A DNA stretch of 64,000 nucleotides. It comes from Planctomicrobium sp051465645 (GTDB lineage Bacteria; Planctomycetota; Planctomycetia; Planctomycetales; Planctomycetaceae). Shown here piece by piece: positions 27,077 through 35,929 of the stretch. The stretch is from positions 1,178,001 to 1,242,000 of the forward strand of contig NZ_CP195790.1 of the NCBI RefSeq assembly GCF_051465645.1, given 5' to 3'. The first letter of the stretch is position 1. The number at the start of each line of letters is the position of its first letter. Made by a program: the position numbers and the translations under genes. Below the pieces are notes generated by a model. It searched no databases. It was not told the origin of the DNA and worked only from the letters and a program-made list of their open reading frames with translations.

Positions 27077-28123
27077 ATGAATTCGCCAAATCGTGTCAGT
27101 CGCGTTGGGTTTACGCTGATCGAACTCCTTGTTGTGATTGCGATCATCGCAATTCTGATCTCATTGCTGTTACCTGCCGTGCAGCAAGCAAGAGAGGCCG
27201 CCAGACGGAGTCAGTGCAAGAACAATCTCAAGCAGTTTGCACTTGCGATTCACAACTATCAGGACGTGGCAGGTATGTTTCCGATCGGTGGGACCGGTAC
27301 AGACGAAACCATGCCACAGGTTTCATGGCAGGTGCGTGTCTTGCCATATATGGATCAAGCCCCGTTGTTCAACATGCTCGACCTCGCTGGGACCCTTCCT
27401 GCAGCCAGCTACTCTGGCGCCGGAAATCGCTTGAAAGTTCCTTACCAGATTCTCGCCAGCGGCAAGCAAGTCCGCGAAACACTTCTTCCTGCAACGATGT
27501 GTCCTTCTGATTCCTTCGGAGCAACACGTAACGGTTGGGCACTCGGAAGTTACGGAGCCTCAGTGGGATCGCAACTCAATCCATCCAATCGCCACACCGG
27601 AGTCAGCTGTGCTCCGTACTCTGGTTTTGCCAAGAAAACGCGAGATTGGGGTGACTCGATCGAGAAGTCCCAGATCTCTGGAATTATCTCTCGACAAGGG
27701 GCTGCAATTCGTATCGCCGACGTCACTGACGGAACGTCCAACACGATTATGGTCGGGGAAGTCATCCCGATGTGCTCGGACGCTGATGGAGGAAATGCGG
27801 AACGAGGAAGTTGGGTCAGTTCCAGAACAATCTGTAACGGACTCTGCTCAACAATTACTCCCATAAATGACTTCACAAGCTGCCGAGTGATGGGAGATTC
27901 CCGCAGAACCAATTACCCGACTTGCGCGACCCACGCCGCAGGAAATGCTGTACCGGAAACAGCCTGGAACTTTGCGTTCGGATTTCGATCCATGCATTCT
28001 GGCGGGGCTCATTTTGCCTTGGTCGACGGTTCCGTTCGCTTTCTGAGTGAGAACATTGATCACGCTGGAACGTATCAGAGACTCGGAGGACGCGCTGACG
28101 GTGAAGTCGTCGGAGAGTTCTGA
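27077..28123 (+). CDS. DUF1559 prepilin-like protein
   Basis: 348 residues with the cleavage/pilin motif RVGFTLIELLVVIAIIAILISLLLP and VQQAREAARRSQCKNNLKQFALAIHNY. DUF1559 landmarks are IRIADVTDGTSNTIMVGEV and the C-terminal GFRSMHSGGAHFALVDGSVRFLSENIDH, ending YQRLGGRADGEVVGEF, the usual tail. Cysteine-rich central segment (VSCAPYSGF, TICNGLCSTI, SCRVMGDSRRTNYPTCAT) compared with the other copies here. It lies 82 bases after the FecR-like gene and is followed by a small lipoprotein, as for the 21.9 kb pair, but with a different partner sequence. Confidence 0.94.
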   Translation: MNSPNRVSRVGFTLIELLVVIAIIAILISLLLPAVQQAREAARRSQCKNNLKQFALAIHNYQDVAGMFPIGGTGTDETMPQVSWQVRVLPYMDQAPLFNMLDLAGTLPAASYSGAGNRLKVPYQILASGKQVRETLLPATMCPSDSFGATRNGWALGSYGASVGSQLNPSNRHTGVSCAPYSGFAKKTRDWGDSIEKSQISGIISRQGAAIRIADVTDGTSNTIMVGEVIPMCSDADGGNAERGSWVSSRTICNGLCSTITPINDFTSCRVMGDSRRTNYPTCATHAAGNAVPETAWNFAFGFRSMHSGGAHFALVDGSVRFLSENIDHAGTYQRLGGRADGEVVGEF

Positions 28124-28258
28124 GTCAGCATCTCCAATCCAACTAGATCATGCGACTCACTCGAATGTCGACCTACTTTCTCACATGGAATCTCAGTTAA
28201 AGCGGACGCCCCCAGTAAGGTTGCAAAGCCGGCAGGGGCTTGAGAACAAGGAGCTTCG

Positions 28259-28696
28259 ATGAATCGATTATTCAATCTCATCGTCTGTATGGCGTTCCTC
28301 TATGGCAGCGGGTGCGCTGGGTCAGGGGATTTCCCAGAAATTGCGGACGCCGGCGGAGTGATCAGTTATCAGGGAAAGCCGCTCGCATCTGCAAGTGTCA
28401 TCTTTACTCCTGAAACTGGCCCCATTGCGGTCGGGATGACAGATGACGACGGGAAGTTTCACCTGTTAACGCAAGGCAAGACCGGTGCGAAGTTGGGAAA
28501 ACACACGGTCATCGTTCAGGCTGTTGGCCCCAAGTCCGGAACGAAAGTCGTTACAAACGATCCATCCACTGGCCGCGACCTTCCAGTTCAGATGGTGTCA
28601 CGGATTCCTGAGAAGTACGGGAAGACGAACCAAAGTGGATTGACTGCCGATGTCAAAGCAAACGGCGAAAATTCATTCCGTTTTGAACTGCAATAG
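28259..28696 (+). CDS. Small lipoprotein paired with DUF1559
   Basis: 145 residues. A lipoprotein signal (MNRLFNLIVCMAFLYGSGCAG, Cys about 19) leads to GGVISYQGKPLASASVIFTPETGPIAVGMTDDDGKFHL, the same beta-sandwich pattern as the lipoprotein at 21.4 kb. AAGGAG at 28248-28253 precedes ATG by five bases, a strong ribosome binding site. It lies between the DUF1559 gene and the PSD1 gene. Envelope location is predicted; function unknown. Confidence 0.84.
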   Translation: MNRLFNLIVCMAFLYGSGCAGSGDFPEIADAGGVISYQGKPLASASVIFTPETGPIAVGMTDDDGKFHLLTQGKTGAKLGKHTVIVQAVGPKSGTKVVTNDPSTGRDLPVQMVSRIPEKYGKTNQSGLTADVKANGENSFRFELQ

Positions 28697-28900
28697 GCTC
28701 GCAACCAAGATGTGCGCCGTCCTCTCGACGAGAAAGATCGCCTGACGGATGCTGAGCAAGTCGTTATGAATTTCGCTTCAAAGACTGAAGCAACCGCTTC
28801 TGGCCGCGACAATAGGATTTATTCGACAATTCCGACTGCAGTGCGTGCATAAAATTGACCAGCATGGTCAAATGAACGCTGATGGTGCGCGCATAGGACG

Positions 28901-31900
28901 ATGCTCGATAAGATAATTATTATGAACTCACTTCATCATACGCTGATCATCGCCACGGCTGCAGGGCTCCTGTCCTTTGCGTTTGAGTCTCCACGGTCAG
29001 TCTCCGGTGCAGAATCGCCAACGGAATTACAGGTTCAGTTCTTTGAGAAATCCGTTCGACCTTTGCTGGTTGAGCACTGCTACAAATGTCATTCTGAAGA
29101 GTCGAACAAAGGAAAACTTCGACTCGACACGAAGGGGCATATCCTGCTTGGCGGTGAATCTGGCCCGGCAATTCAATCCGGGAAGCCGGACGAAAGCCTG
29201 CTGATGGAGGCGGTACGCTACGAGTCGTACCAGATGCCACCGGACAAGAAATTAGACGAAGCTCAGATTGCGATTCTCGCTCGCTGGATCGAAATGGGGG
29301 CACCCTGGCCGGGGGACGACGGGTCGATTCCCAAACGGTCCAATCGAGAGAACTTCACTGATGAAGATCGGGCATGGTGGGCGTTTCAAAAGGTTCAATC
29401 CCCAAAGATCCCCACACTTTCAAGGCTCCAAGGCTGGGGACGAAATGACATTGATCATTTCATTGCCGAGCAACTTGAACAACAGAGCCTGTCTCCTGCA
29501 CCAGAAGCCGATCGAAGCACGCTACTCTCGCGGCTCTATTTCGATCTCATTGGGCTCCCTCCAACACCAGAAGAAATCCGGAAATTCGAACTCGATACGG
29601 ATCCATTGGCATACGAGAAGGCCGTTGATCACCTTTTGTCCCGGCCGGAATATGGAGAACGCTGGGCGCGACACTGGCTCGATCTTGTTCGATATGCAGA
29701 GTCGGACGGATTTCGAGCGGACAACTTCCGAAGTCAGGCGTGGCGTTACCGCGATTATGTCATTCAGTCGTTGAACGAAGACAAGCCGTATGACCGCTTT
29801 GTTGAGGAACAGATTGCCGGGGATGAATTGTACCCCGACGATCCTGCCGCACTCACTGCGACCGGATTTCTCCGTCATGGAATGTTCGAGTACAACGTTC
29901 CAGATGTTCGTGGGCAATGCGACAATATTCTCAACGAGATGACTGACGTGACCGCCGACGTATTCCTGGGGCTTGGCTTTCAATGTGCACGATGCCACGA
30001 CCATAAGTTTGATCCGATTCTGCAGAAGGACTACTTCCGACTTCGTGCTTTCTTCGAGGCCGTTCTTCCCAGCGACGAACAGCCTGCAGCAACTTCAGCA
30101 GATCTTGCATCCTATACAGAGAAGGCTCGTATCTATGAAGAGCGGACCCGAACGGTGCAAGAAAAGCTTGACGAGAAACTGAAACCTCACCTGAAGCGGA
30201 TCTTCGACAGTACAACAAAACGTTACCCTGACGATCTGCAGGAAGTCATTAAACGTGACGTCGCTGAAAGAACTCCGCAAGAGCAGCAGTTCATGCAGTT
30301 CATCATGCGACTTGTGAAGCATGAACAGGCACGTGTCGATGGATCGATCAAAGGAGAAGAGAAGGACGCGATCCTTGAACTCCGTCGCGAACTTGCCAAG
30401 TTCGATTCTTTAAAGCCGAGTCCATTACCACTTCCTTTGACGGTCCGAGATGTCGGACCAACGGCTCCGGTTACAGTTATCCCTAAAAAGAACATCGAAG
30501 TTCAGCCCGGGTTCCTATCGCTCCTCGACCCGAGTGATGCAGTAATCCCTGTTATTCCCAATCTCCCGGAAACGACTGGCCGCCGAGCAGTCCTCGCAAA
30601 GTGGCTGACGAATCGCGAAAACCCGCTCACCCCGCGTGTCATTGTGAATCGGGTGTGGCAATATCATTTTAGTCGCGGACTCGCTGCAAACAGCAGCGAT
30701 CTCGGGCGACTCGGCGACGTTCCCAGCCATCCAGAGCTTCTGGATTGGCTGACGTTACGCTTCCTCGACAATGGCTGGAAGCTGAAAGACCTGCACCGCC
30801 TGATCGTAACTTCTGCCACTTACCGGCAGAGTTCTCTACATCCGTCGCTTGCGGAGAACCAGCTCAAAGATCCGACAAACCGCTATTACTGGCGAGGGGA
30901 AGTTCGTCGACTTGATGCCGAACAGATTCGAGATTCCATCCTTGCCGTTACCGGAAGACTGGATTCCACTCGTGGTGGTCCCAGCGTCCAAGGGGACCAA
31001 CCGCGTCGCTCAATCTACACCAGAGTGATGCGTAATAGTCATGACCCGTTACTTCAGGCGTTCGACCTTCCGCTCTTTATTACGAGTACGTCGAACAGAA
31101 ACACAACGACTTCACCGATCCAGTCTCTGCTGCTGATTAACAGTCAAACGATGCTGACGCATGCAACGAATTTGGCAAATCGCACAATTGCCTCAAGTAA
31201 GAAAAGTGGCGGGGACGCTAAAACCCAGGTTGAAATATTGTGGTCAACCGTCCTGGGACGCTCCCCCACCGCAGAGGAACTTGCTGAAGCAGTTGCCTTT
31301 CTTGAAGACCAGAAACTGACCAGATCTGAACGACAGAACGAATCAGCCGCACTTCCAAATGTCGCAGTTGGCAAGGTGCCTTATCGCGATGGTCAGGCAG
31401 CACTCTTTCAAGCAAACCGAGATAAAGAACAGTTTCTCATTCCGCCCGATGAACGGTTGAATCTGGGTAATTTCACGATCGAAATGTACTTTCAATTGCG
31501 GTCAATTTATGAAACAGGCGAAGTCCGTACTCTCGCTACAAAAATGCCGAATCCCGGTGCGAAGTCAGGCTGGCTCTTCGCAATCACAGGCAAGGGATCA
31601 CGACGCAAGCCACAAACACTCGTGCTTCAGATGTTTGGAAAAGACCGAAACGGCCGGGATCAGGAGGCTCTCCTCTTCTCCGATCATCATGTGGATATCA
31701 ACAAACCCTACTATGCGGCCGCAACAGTCCGCCTCGCGAAGCCGAGTGAAGAAGGAAAGGTCGTCTTTTACCTGAAAGACCTCTCCAATGATGATGAGCC
31801 CGTCATTATCCATGAGATGCCCCTGAACCTCGTCACTGTCTCAACAAACACGGCCCCGATGATCATTGGAAATCGAGACGGGACGAACGGGCGGTTCGAT

Positions 31901-32158
31901 GGGCTGATCGATGATATCCGACTTTCAAGCAGCGATTTGCCACAACGTCAGTTATTGCTGACAACCGAAGGAGTCAATTCTTCGACGGTCGGTTACTGGC
32001 AATTTGAACCGCATCCCGGCGTGCTGCAAGACACTCTTCCTGACGGAATGGCAATGACGTTTGGACACCAGACGCCTCAAGTTTCAGAAGAAACCGGAGC
32101 ACTCATTGACTTGTGCCATGTCCTTCTGAACTCCAATGAGTTTCTCTACGTCGACTGA
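28901..32158 (+). CDS. PSD1-type protein: PSCyt1 cytochrome c, DUF1549, DUF1553 and LamG domains
   Basis: 1,085-residue exported protein of the planctomycete PSCyt1/PSCyt2/PSD1 class. After a signal peptide (HTLIIATAAGLLSFAFES) the PSCyt1 domain carries heme motif CYKCH (C60, C63, H64). DUF1549 (PSCyt2) follows with FIAEQLEQQSLSPAPEADRSTLLSRLYFDLIGLPP, GERWARHWLDLVRYAESDGF and the second CxxCH, FQCARCHDHKFDPI (near 362). DUF1553 (PSD1) shows TNRENPLTPRVIVNRVWQYHFSRGL and RQSSLHPSLA plus RLDAEQIRDSILAVTG, RRSIYTRVMR. A LamG/concanavalin-like domain is inserted near residues 820-1060 (LNLGNFTIEMYFQL, TNGRFDGLIDDIRLSSSDLP), with the usual C-terminal IDLCHVLLNSNEFLYVD after it. Paired with DUF1501 downstream, as in most planctomycetes; function (possibly redox-linked polysaccharide handling) is unproven. 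Confidence 0.95.
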   Translation: MLDKIIIMNSLHHTLIIATAAGLLSFAFESPRSVSGAESPTELQVQFFEKSVRPLLVEHCYKCHSEESNKGKLRLDTKGHILLGGESGPAIQSGKPDESLLMEAVRYESYQMPPDKKLDEAQIAILARWIEMGAPWPGDDGSIPKRSNRENFTDEDRAWWAFQKVQSPKIPTLSRLQGWGRNDIDHFIAEQLEQQSLSPAPEADRSTLLSRLYFDLIGLPPTPEEIRKFELDTDPLAYEKAVDHLLSRPEYGERWARHWLDLVRYAESDGFRADNFRSQAWRYRDYVIQSLNEDKPYDRFVEEQIAGDELYPDDPAALTATGFLRHGMFEYNVPDVRGQCDNILNEMTDVTADVFLGLGFQCARCHDHKFDPILQKDYFRLRAFFEAVLPSDEQPAATSADLASYTEKARIYEERTRTVQEKLDEKLKPHLKRIFDSTTKRYPDDLQEVIKRDVAERTPQEQQFMQFIMRLVKHEQARVDGSIKGEEKDAILELRRELAKFDSLKPSPLPLPLTVRDVGPTAPVTVIPKKNIEVQPGFLSLLDPSDAVIPVIPNLPETTGRRAVLAKWLTNRENPLTPRVIVNRVWQYHFSRGLAANSSDLGRLGDVPSHPELLDWLTLRFLDNGWKLKDLHRLIVTSATYRQSSLHPSLAENQLKDPTNRYYWRGEVRRLDAEQIRDSILAVTGRLDSTRGGPSVQGDQPRRSIYTRVMRNSHDPLLQAFDLPLFITSTSNRNTTTSPIQSLLLINSQTMLTHATNLANRTIASSKKSGGDAKTQVEILWSTVLGRSPTAEELAEAVAFLEDQKLTRSERQNESAALPNVAVGKVPYRDGQAALFQANRDKEQFLIPPDERLNLGNFTIEMYFQLRSIYETGEVRTLATKMPNPGAKSGWLFAITGKGSRRKPQTLVLQMFGKDRNGRDQEALLFSDHHVDINKPYYAAATVRLAKPSEEGKVVFYLKDLSNDDEPVIIHEMPLNLVTVSTNTAPMIIGNRDGTNGRFDGLIDDIRLSSSDLPQRQLLLTTEGVNSSTVGYWQFEPHPGVLQDTLPDGMAMTFGHQTPQVSEETGALIDLCHVLLNSNEFLYVD

Positions 32159-32227
32159 ACTGGATGCATGCCAGATCGTTGCGTTCTGACCTGTTGATCT
32201 AACGTGCATTGCAGTAATGGAATCATT

Positions 32228-33649
32228 ATGCCCCACCAAATTCCCGCCTTCTCGAACAGACGCGACTTTCTCTTCCGCAGTGGAACCGGGTTGGGAGCGA
32301 TTGCTCTGGCAGCGCTTCAAGCGCAATGCCAAACATCTCTTACTGCAAGCCAATCGATTTCCTTGCCGAATCCACACGTTCCAGCTCGAGCAAAGAATGT
32401 CATTTTTCTATTCATGGAGGGAGGACCAAGCCATCTTGATACGTTAGATCCCAAACCAGAGTTGAATCGACTGGCCGGTCAGCATCTCCCGGAGAGTTTT
32501 GGAACCGTTTTGACGGCGATGGGAGAATTCCATGCCCCGCTGCTCGCTTCGCATCGCAAATGGAAGCAACATGGCGAGAGTGGAACCTGGGTTTCAGACT
32601 GGCTCCCCTACACTGCTCAATGCGTTGATGACATCGCAATAATGCGTTCCTGCTGGACAGACGGAAACAGCCATTCCGCTGGTGTCTGCCAGATGAACAC
32701 CTGCTCGATGATCGGAGGGAGACCCTCGCTGGGAAGTTGGGTCTCTTATGGGCTCGGTTCAGAGAATCAAAACCTGCCATCATTTGTTGTAATGCAGGAT
32801 AACCGCAGTTCCGTCGTGAACGGGCCCAGAAACTGGGGGGCAGGATTCATGCCGGCGAGTTATCAGGGGACACAACTTTCAGAAGGCTCACAGCCAATTC
32901 CCAACCTCAATACACCTGAAGGACTTGATTCACGAATTCAAGTCAGAAAGCTCCGCTATCTCAACTCGCTCAATCAGAAGTACGCAAGCGAGTTTCCACA
33001 GCAATCGGAACTCGACGCACGAATTCGAAGCTACGAACTTGCATTCAGGATGCAGGCTGCCGCGCCTGAGGCTGTTGATCTTTCGCAGGAAACGGAAGCG
33101 ACCAAGGAACTTTATGGAATGGAGCATCAGGAAACAGAAGCTTATGGGCGTTTGTGCCTGATGGCCCGTCGACTCGTTGAACGGGGTGTCCGATTTATCC
33201 AACTCTACCATGGAGCAGGAAGCAAATGGGACGCCCATAGCGGAATCGAAGCGAATCATACTCAGCTTTGTCGAGCCATGGACAAGCCTGTTGCTGGGCT
33301 CCTGAGGGATCTCAAACAACGTGGTCTTCTGGATGAGACACTTGTCGTCTGGGGGGGCGAGTTTGGGCGAACGCCAATGTCTGAACAGGGCAACGGTCGA
33401 GACCACAATCCAACCGGGTTCTCCATGTGGATGGCCGGAGGTGGCGTCAAAGGCGGTCAGACAATCGGGACAACAGACGAACTTGGACTGCGAGCGATTG
33501 AAGACCGCATGCATGTCCACGACATTCACGCCACGATTCTCAACGCACTCGGGCTCGACCACATGGCGTTAACCTACAGCTTTAAAGGTCGCCCTGAACG
33601 CCCCACGATCAACGAGGGAAGAGTCATGCAGAAACTCTTCACAGGGTGA
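32228..33649 (+). CDS. DUF1501 protein with Tat signal (sulfatase-fold)
   Basis: 473 residues from ATG 32228; an in-frame GTG at 32204 would only lengthen the leader. The N-terminus has a twin-arginine motif (NRRDFLFRSGTGLGAIALAAL), so folded export is likely. DUF1501 landmarks: KNVIFLFMEGGPSHLDTLDPKPELNRLAG, SCWTDGNSHSAGVCQMNTCSM, GRPSLGSWVSYGLGSENQNLPSFVVM, VRFIQLYHGAGSKWDAHSG, VWGGEFGRTPMSEQGNGRDHNPTGFSMWMAGGGVKGG and HVHDIHATILNALGLDH. The fold is that of alkaline phosphatase/sulfatases. Follows PSD1 by 45 bases, forming the standard pair. Substrate unknown. Confidence 0.95.
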   Translation: MPHQIPAFSNRRDFLFRSGTGLGAIALAALQAQCQTSLTASQSISLPNPHVPARAKNVIFLFMEGGPSHLDTLDPKPELNRLAGQHLPESFGTVLTAMGEFHAPLLASHRKWKQHGESGTWVSDWLPYTAQCVDDIAIMRSCWTDGNSHSAGVCQMNTCSMIGGRPSLGSWVSYGLGSENQNLPSFVVMQDNRSSVVNGPRNWGAGFMPASYQGTQLSEGSQPIPNLNTPEGLDSRIQVRKLRYLNSLNQKYASEFPQQSELDARIRSYELAFRMQAAAPEAVDLSQETEATKELYGMEHQETEAYGRLCLMARRLVERGVRFIQLYHGAGSKWDAHSGIEANHTQLCRAMDKPVAGLLRDLKQRGLLDETLVVWGGEFGRTPMSEQGNGRDHNPTGFSMWMAGGGVKGGQTIGTTDELGLRAIEDRMHVHDIHATILNALGLDHMALTYSFKGRPERPTINEGRVMQKLFTG

Positions 33650-34018
33650 CGTCGCTGATATACGACGGTCTCTAACAACATCAATGTCAGATTCAAAGCG
33701 GCTCGATCAATCAGCTTCCGGTAAGGAATCGGGACTCGGCTTTCTCCGCCCCCCCCGATGTCGATTGCCGTATCGCGATCCTTTTGGCATCCTTTAAGTG
33801 CCATGTCTCAAACAGAACCGTGATCGCAGCATGTTATGGCGGCGTCCTGAATCGCAGGATGCTTCGACATTGCCCAGTCTTCAGCGTTTCTGCTTTGATA
33901 CACGGTCACTAAGCCGGAGCGAAAGCGATTTTCAGGTGCGATCGCAACCGCTCTCCGAGCGGGCATTCGGGCAGGCCTGTTTCCATCAGCTCTGAATTTG
34001 AACACGAAGGGCTTTATT
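33650..34018 (+). other. Intergenic stretch before the sialidase-like gene
   Basis: About 370 bases. A C-run (33751-33758 region) and no plausible reading frame; the open frames on the minus strand show no domain. The sialidase-like gene may therefore have its own promoter. Confidence 0.35.
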
Positions 34019-35113
34019 GTGAATCTGATTCAAGTTGCGTTTGCGAAGAGATCAGCGTTCGTTGTCTGTGCATCAATTTTCATGTGCAACGCCTGCGAGG
34101 TCGTGGCTGATCAACCGGTGGTGAAGTCTAAACCGGATGTTGTCATCTATGAAGGAACCTACCCTGGCTGGCCATGGATCACTGCTGCGAAAGATGGCAC
34201 GTTGTATTGCGTCTTCCGTGAAGGAACCGTGCACGGGTTCTCAGCTGAAGGCAAAGCAATGTTCACGAAAAGTACTGATCAAGGAAGGACGTGGACACCT
34301 GCCAGCGTCATCGTCGATGAAGCGGGAGTGGACGACCGGAATGTCGGCATTGTCGAATTGCCGAATGGGCATCTCTTCGTCACTTACAACACCTACGCAC
34401 TCGATCCTGCCACCAGAAAAACGACCTCCCAAGTCATGACCATTTTGTCAAAAGACAAAGGAGCGACGTGGGAAGCCCCGAAAATTGGACCAGTGCCGAA
34501 CAGCCAGTCGAAATCAGCGGCAATCGTTCTGGCAGATGGTTCAATCGTCTGGCCATTCTACATTGCACCAAAGAACGGCGCGGTCGCCGCGATCTCCAAA
34601 GATTCAGGTGAAACATGGACAACAGTTCGTGTTCCTGATTCAAAAGAATTCACCGGTGATGAATGGGACGTCATTGAAAAAGCTCCCGGTCATCTGCTTG
34701 CGATTCTCAGGAATGCAAATCACAGTGAAGCGGCTGCACTCTGCTTCTCGGAAAGTCATGATGGTGGCTTCACCTGGGAATCCCCGCGAAAGACGAACCT
34801 CACAACGGGCATGTTTGCACCGGGTGATATCTTTCTTCAGGGAAAGAATAAAACCGTGACCGTGATCTATCCTGATCGCCGAATGACGTCGATTAGCGCT
34901 GCGAAATCAAACGATCCGAAGTTCGTCAACTGGGATACGAAGAACCAGCTTCCATGCTATTACTACAACGCAGATCAGAGTCGAATTCCAGACGGTAGCT
35001 ATTCCGTTTCCGCCCCTGTTGGCACCAACAAACGCCTCATCGTGGATTACGAAATCCGTAAGGATTCCAAACGAATCACAGGGTATTTTGTGACATTCCC
35101 GGAAAACTGGTAA
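34019..35113 (+). CDS. Exo-alpha-sialidase-like secreted protein (BNR/Asp-box beta-propeller)
   Basis: 364 residues if started at GTG 34019, which has AAGGG at 34006-34010; a TTG at 33998 is also in frame. A signal peptide precedes the mature part (FVVCASIFMCNACEVVADQP). Four Asp-box repeats are visible: STDQGRTW, SKDKGATW, SKDSGETW and SHDGGFTW, the hallmark of six-bladed sialidase propellers, together with VFREGTVHG. The catalytic Arg triad and Asp/Glu of true sialidases cannot be placed with confidence, so the substrate may be another sugar. As last gene of the sigma/FecR locus it suggests attack on an extracellular glycan. Confidence 0.82.
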   Translation: MNLIQVAFAKRSAFVVCASIFMCNACEVVADQPVVKSKPDVVIYEGTYPGWPWITAAKDGTLYCVFREGTVHGFSAEGKAMFTKSTDQGRTWTPASVIVDEAGVDDRNVGIVELPNGHLFVTYNTYALDPATRKTTSQVMTILSKDKGATWEAPKIGPVPNSQSKSAAIVLADGSIVWPFYIAPKNGAVAAISKDSGETWTTVRVPDSKEFTGDEWDVIEKAPGHLLAILRNANHSEAAALCFSESHDGGFTWESPRKTNLTTGMFAPGDIFLQGKNKTVTVIYPDRRMTSISAAKSNDPKFVNWDTKNQLPCYYYNADQSRIPDGSYSVSAPVGTNKRLIVDYEIRKDSKRITGYFVTFPENW

Positions 35114-35314
35114 CGAACACTTCTTTGAGGATTCAACGGCCCGAATGATTCACGTCATATCTCATTGCGGGATGTGGCGTGACTTCTTTTCGCACCGTTT
35201 TCAATAGCGTTGATCAAGTCACTCGACGGGCCGCGGTGTCAACGGTTTTCCGAGTGAGTTTGGCGTTTCGATTCTTTCCTTGAACCATCACTGCCAGCCT
35301 GATTGCTACTGGCC

Positions 35315-35560
35315 TCATTCGAGGACGACAGTTGCGCTGATTCGCGATGGTGGAATCCCATTGAAGACATCCGCGTAATTGTGAAATGCGAGGCCGTTCT
35401 GCTTGATATTGTTCGTGCATTGAGTTCTGCACGCTGCCTCACGAGCCTGTTGAACGGCGGGCAACAGCAGGGCAATCAGAATGGCAATGATCGCAATCAC
35501 AACGAGGAGTTCGATCTATGCAAATCCAATTCGACCGACACGATCTCTGCCATGGAAGAT
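35315..35560 (-). pseudogene. Degraded DUF1559 gene fragment
   Basis: On the minus strand the frame reads RDRVGRIGFA, then a TAG stop exactly where the pilin motif should continue (FTL is replaced by FA-stop), then IELLVVIAIIAILIALLLPAVQQAREAACRTQCTNNIKQNGLAFHNYADVFNGIPP and a stop at about 35315. This is the first ~70 residues of a DUF1559 protein whose motif has been broken, and the remaining ~250 residues are missing. No trace of the C-terminus was seen in 35.1-35.3 kb. Convincing as a relic, because the surviving 60 residues are nearly identical in pattern to the intact copies. Confidence 0.85.
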
Positions 35561-35929
35561 GCTCCCTCTTATTCTCCTGCCATTTCGCTCAACGGATTAC
35601 TTCGACAAGACATGCCTGGCGGCCCAGTGTCGAGCACGATTTGCGATTATTAGGACAATCTCATCGCTTTTGTTCAATGTTGCGGATTCAAGATTTCAAC
35701 TCAATTACCTCCTCGCCGCACAGCACATTCACGTCTTCAATTGAATCACATCAAAATTATTCGGAAGCGCAGTTGATTAAAGGATTTTCTGGCGTTTCAG
35801 TATAGAATGGACGCGAAATTGTGAGCGAGTTCCGGGGATGGGACTGTGCGTCTTTGATCTCGCTGGTCATTGGCATTGTCGCATATCAATGGCACTGGAA
35901 CCGGGAATTTCAAAAGGCGGAGAAACTGA
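35561..35929. other. Intergenic stretch upstream of the DUF4034-WD40 gene
   Basis: About 370 bases. No recognisable coding frame; short plus-strand frames have no motif. Probably holds the promoter of the downstream gene pair. Confidence 0.35.

Noticed and set aside
33574..33804. 76-codon minus-strand frame after the DUF1501 gene
   Set aside because: Overlaps the DUF1501 end and shows no motif.
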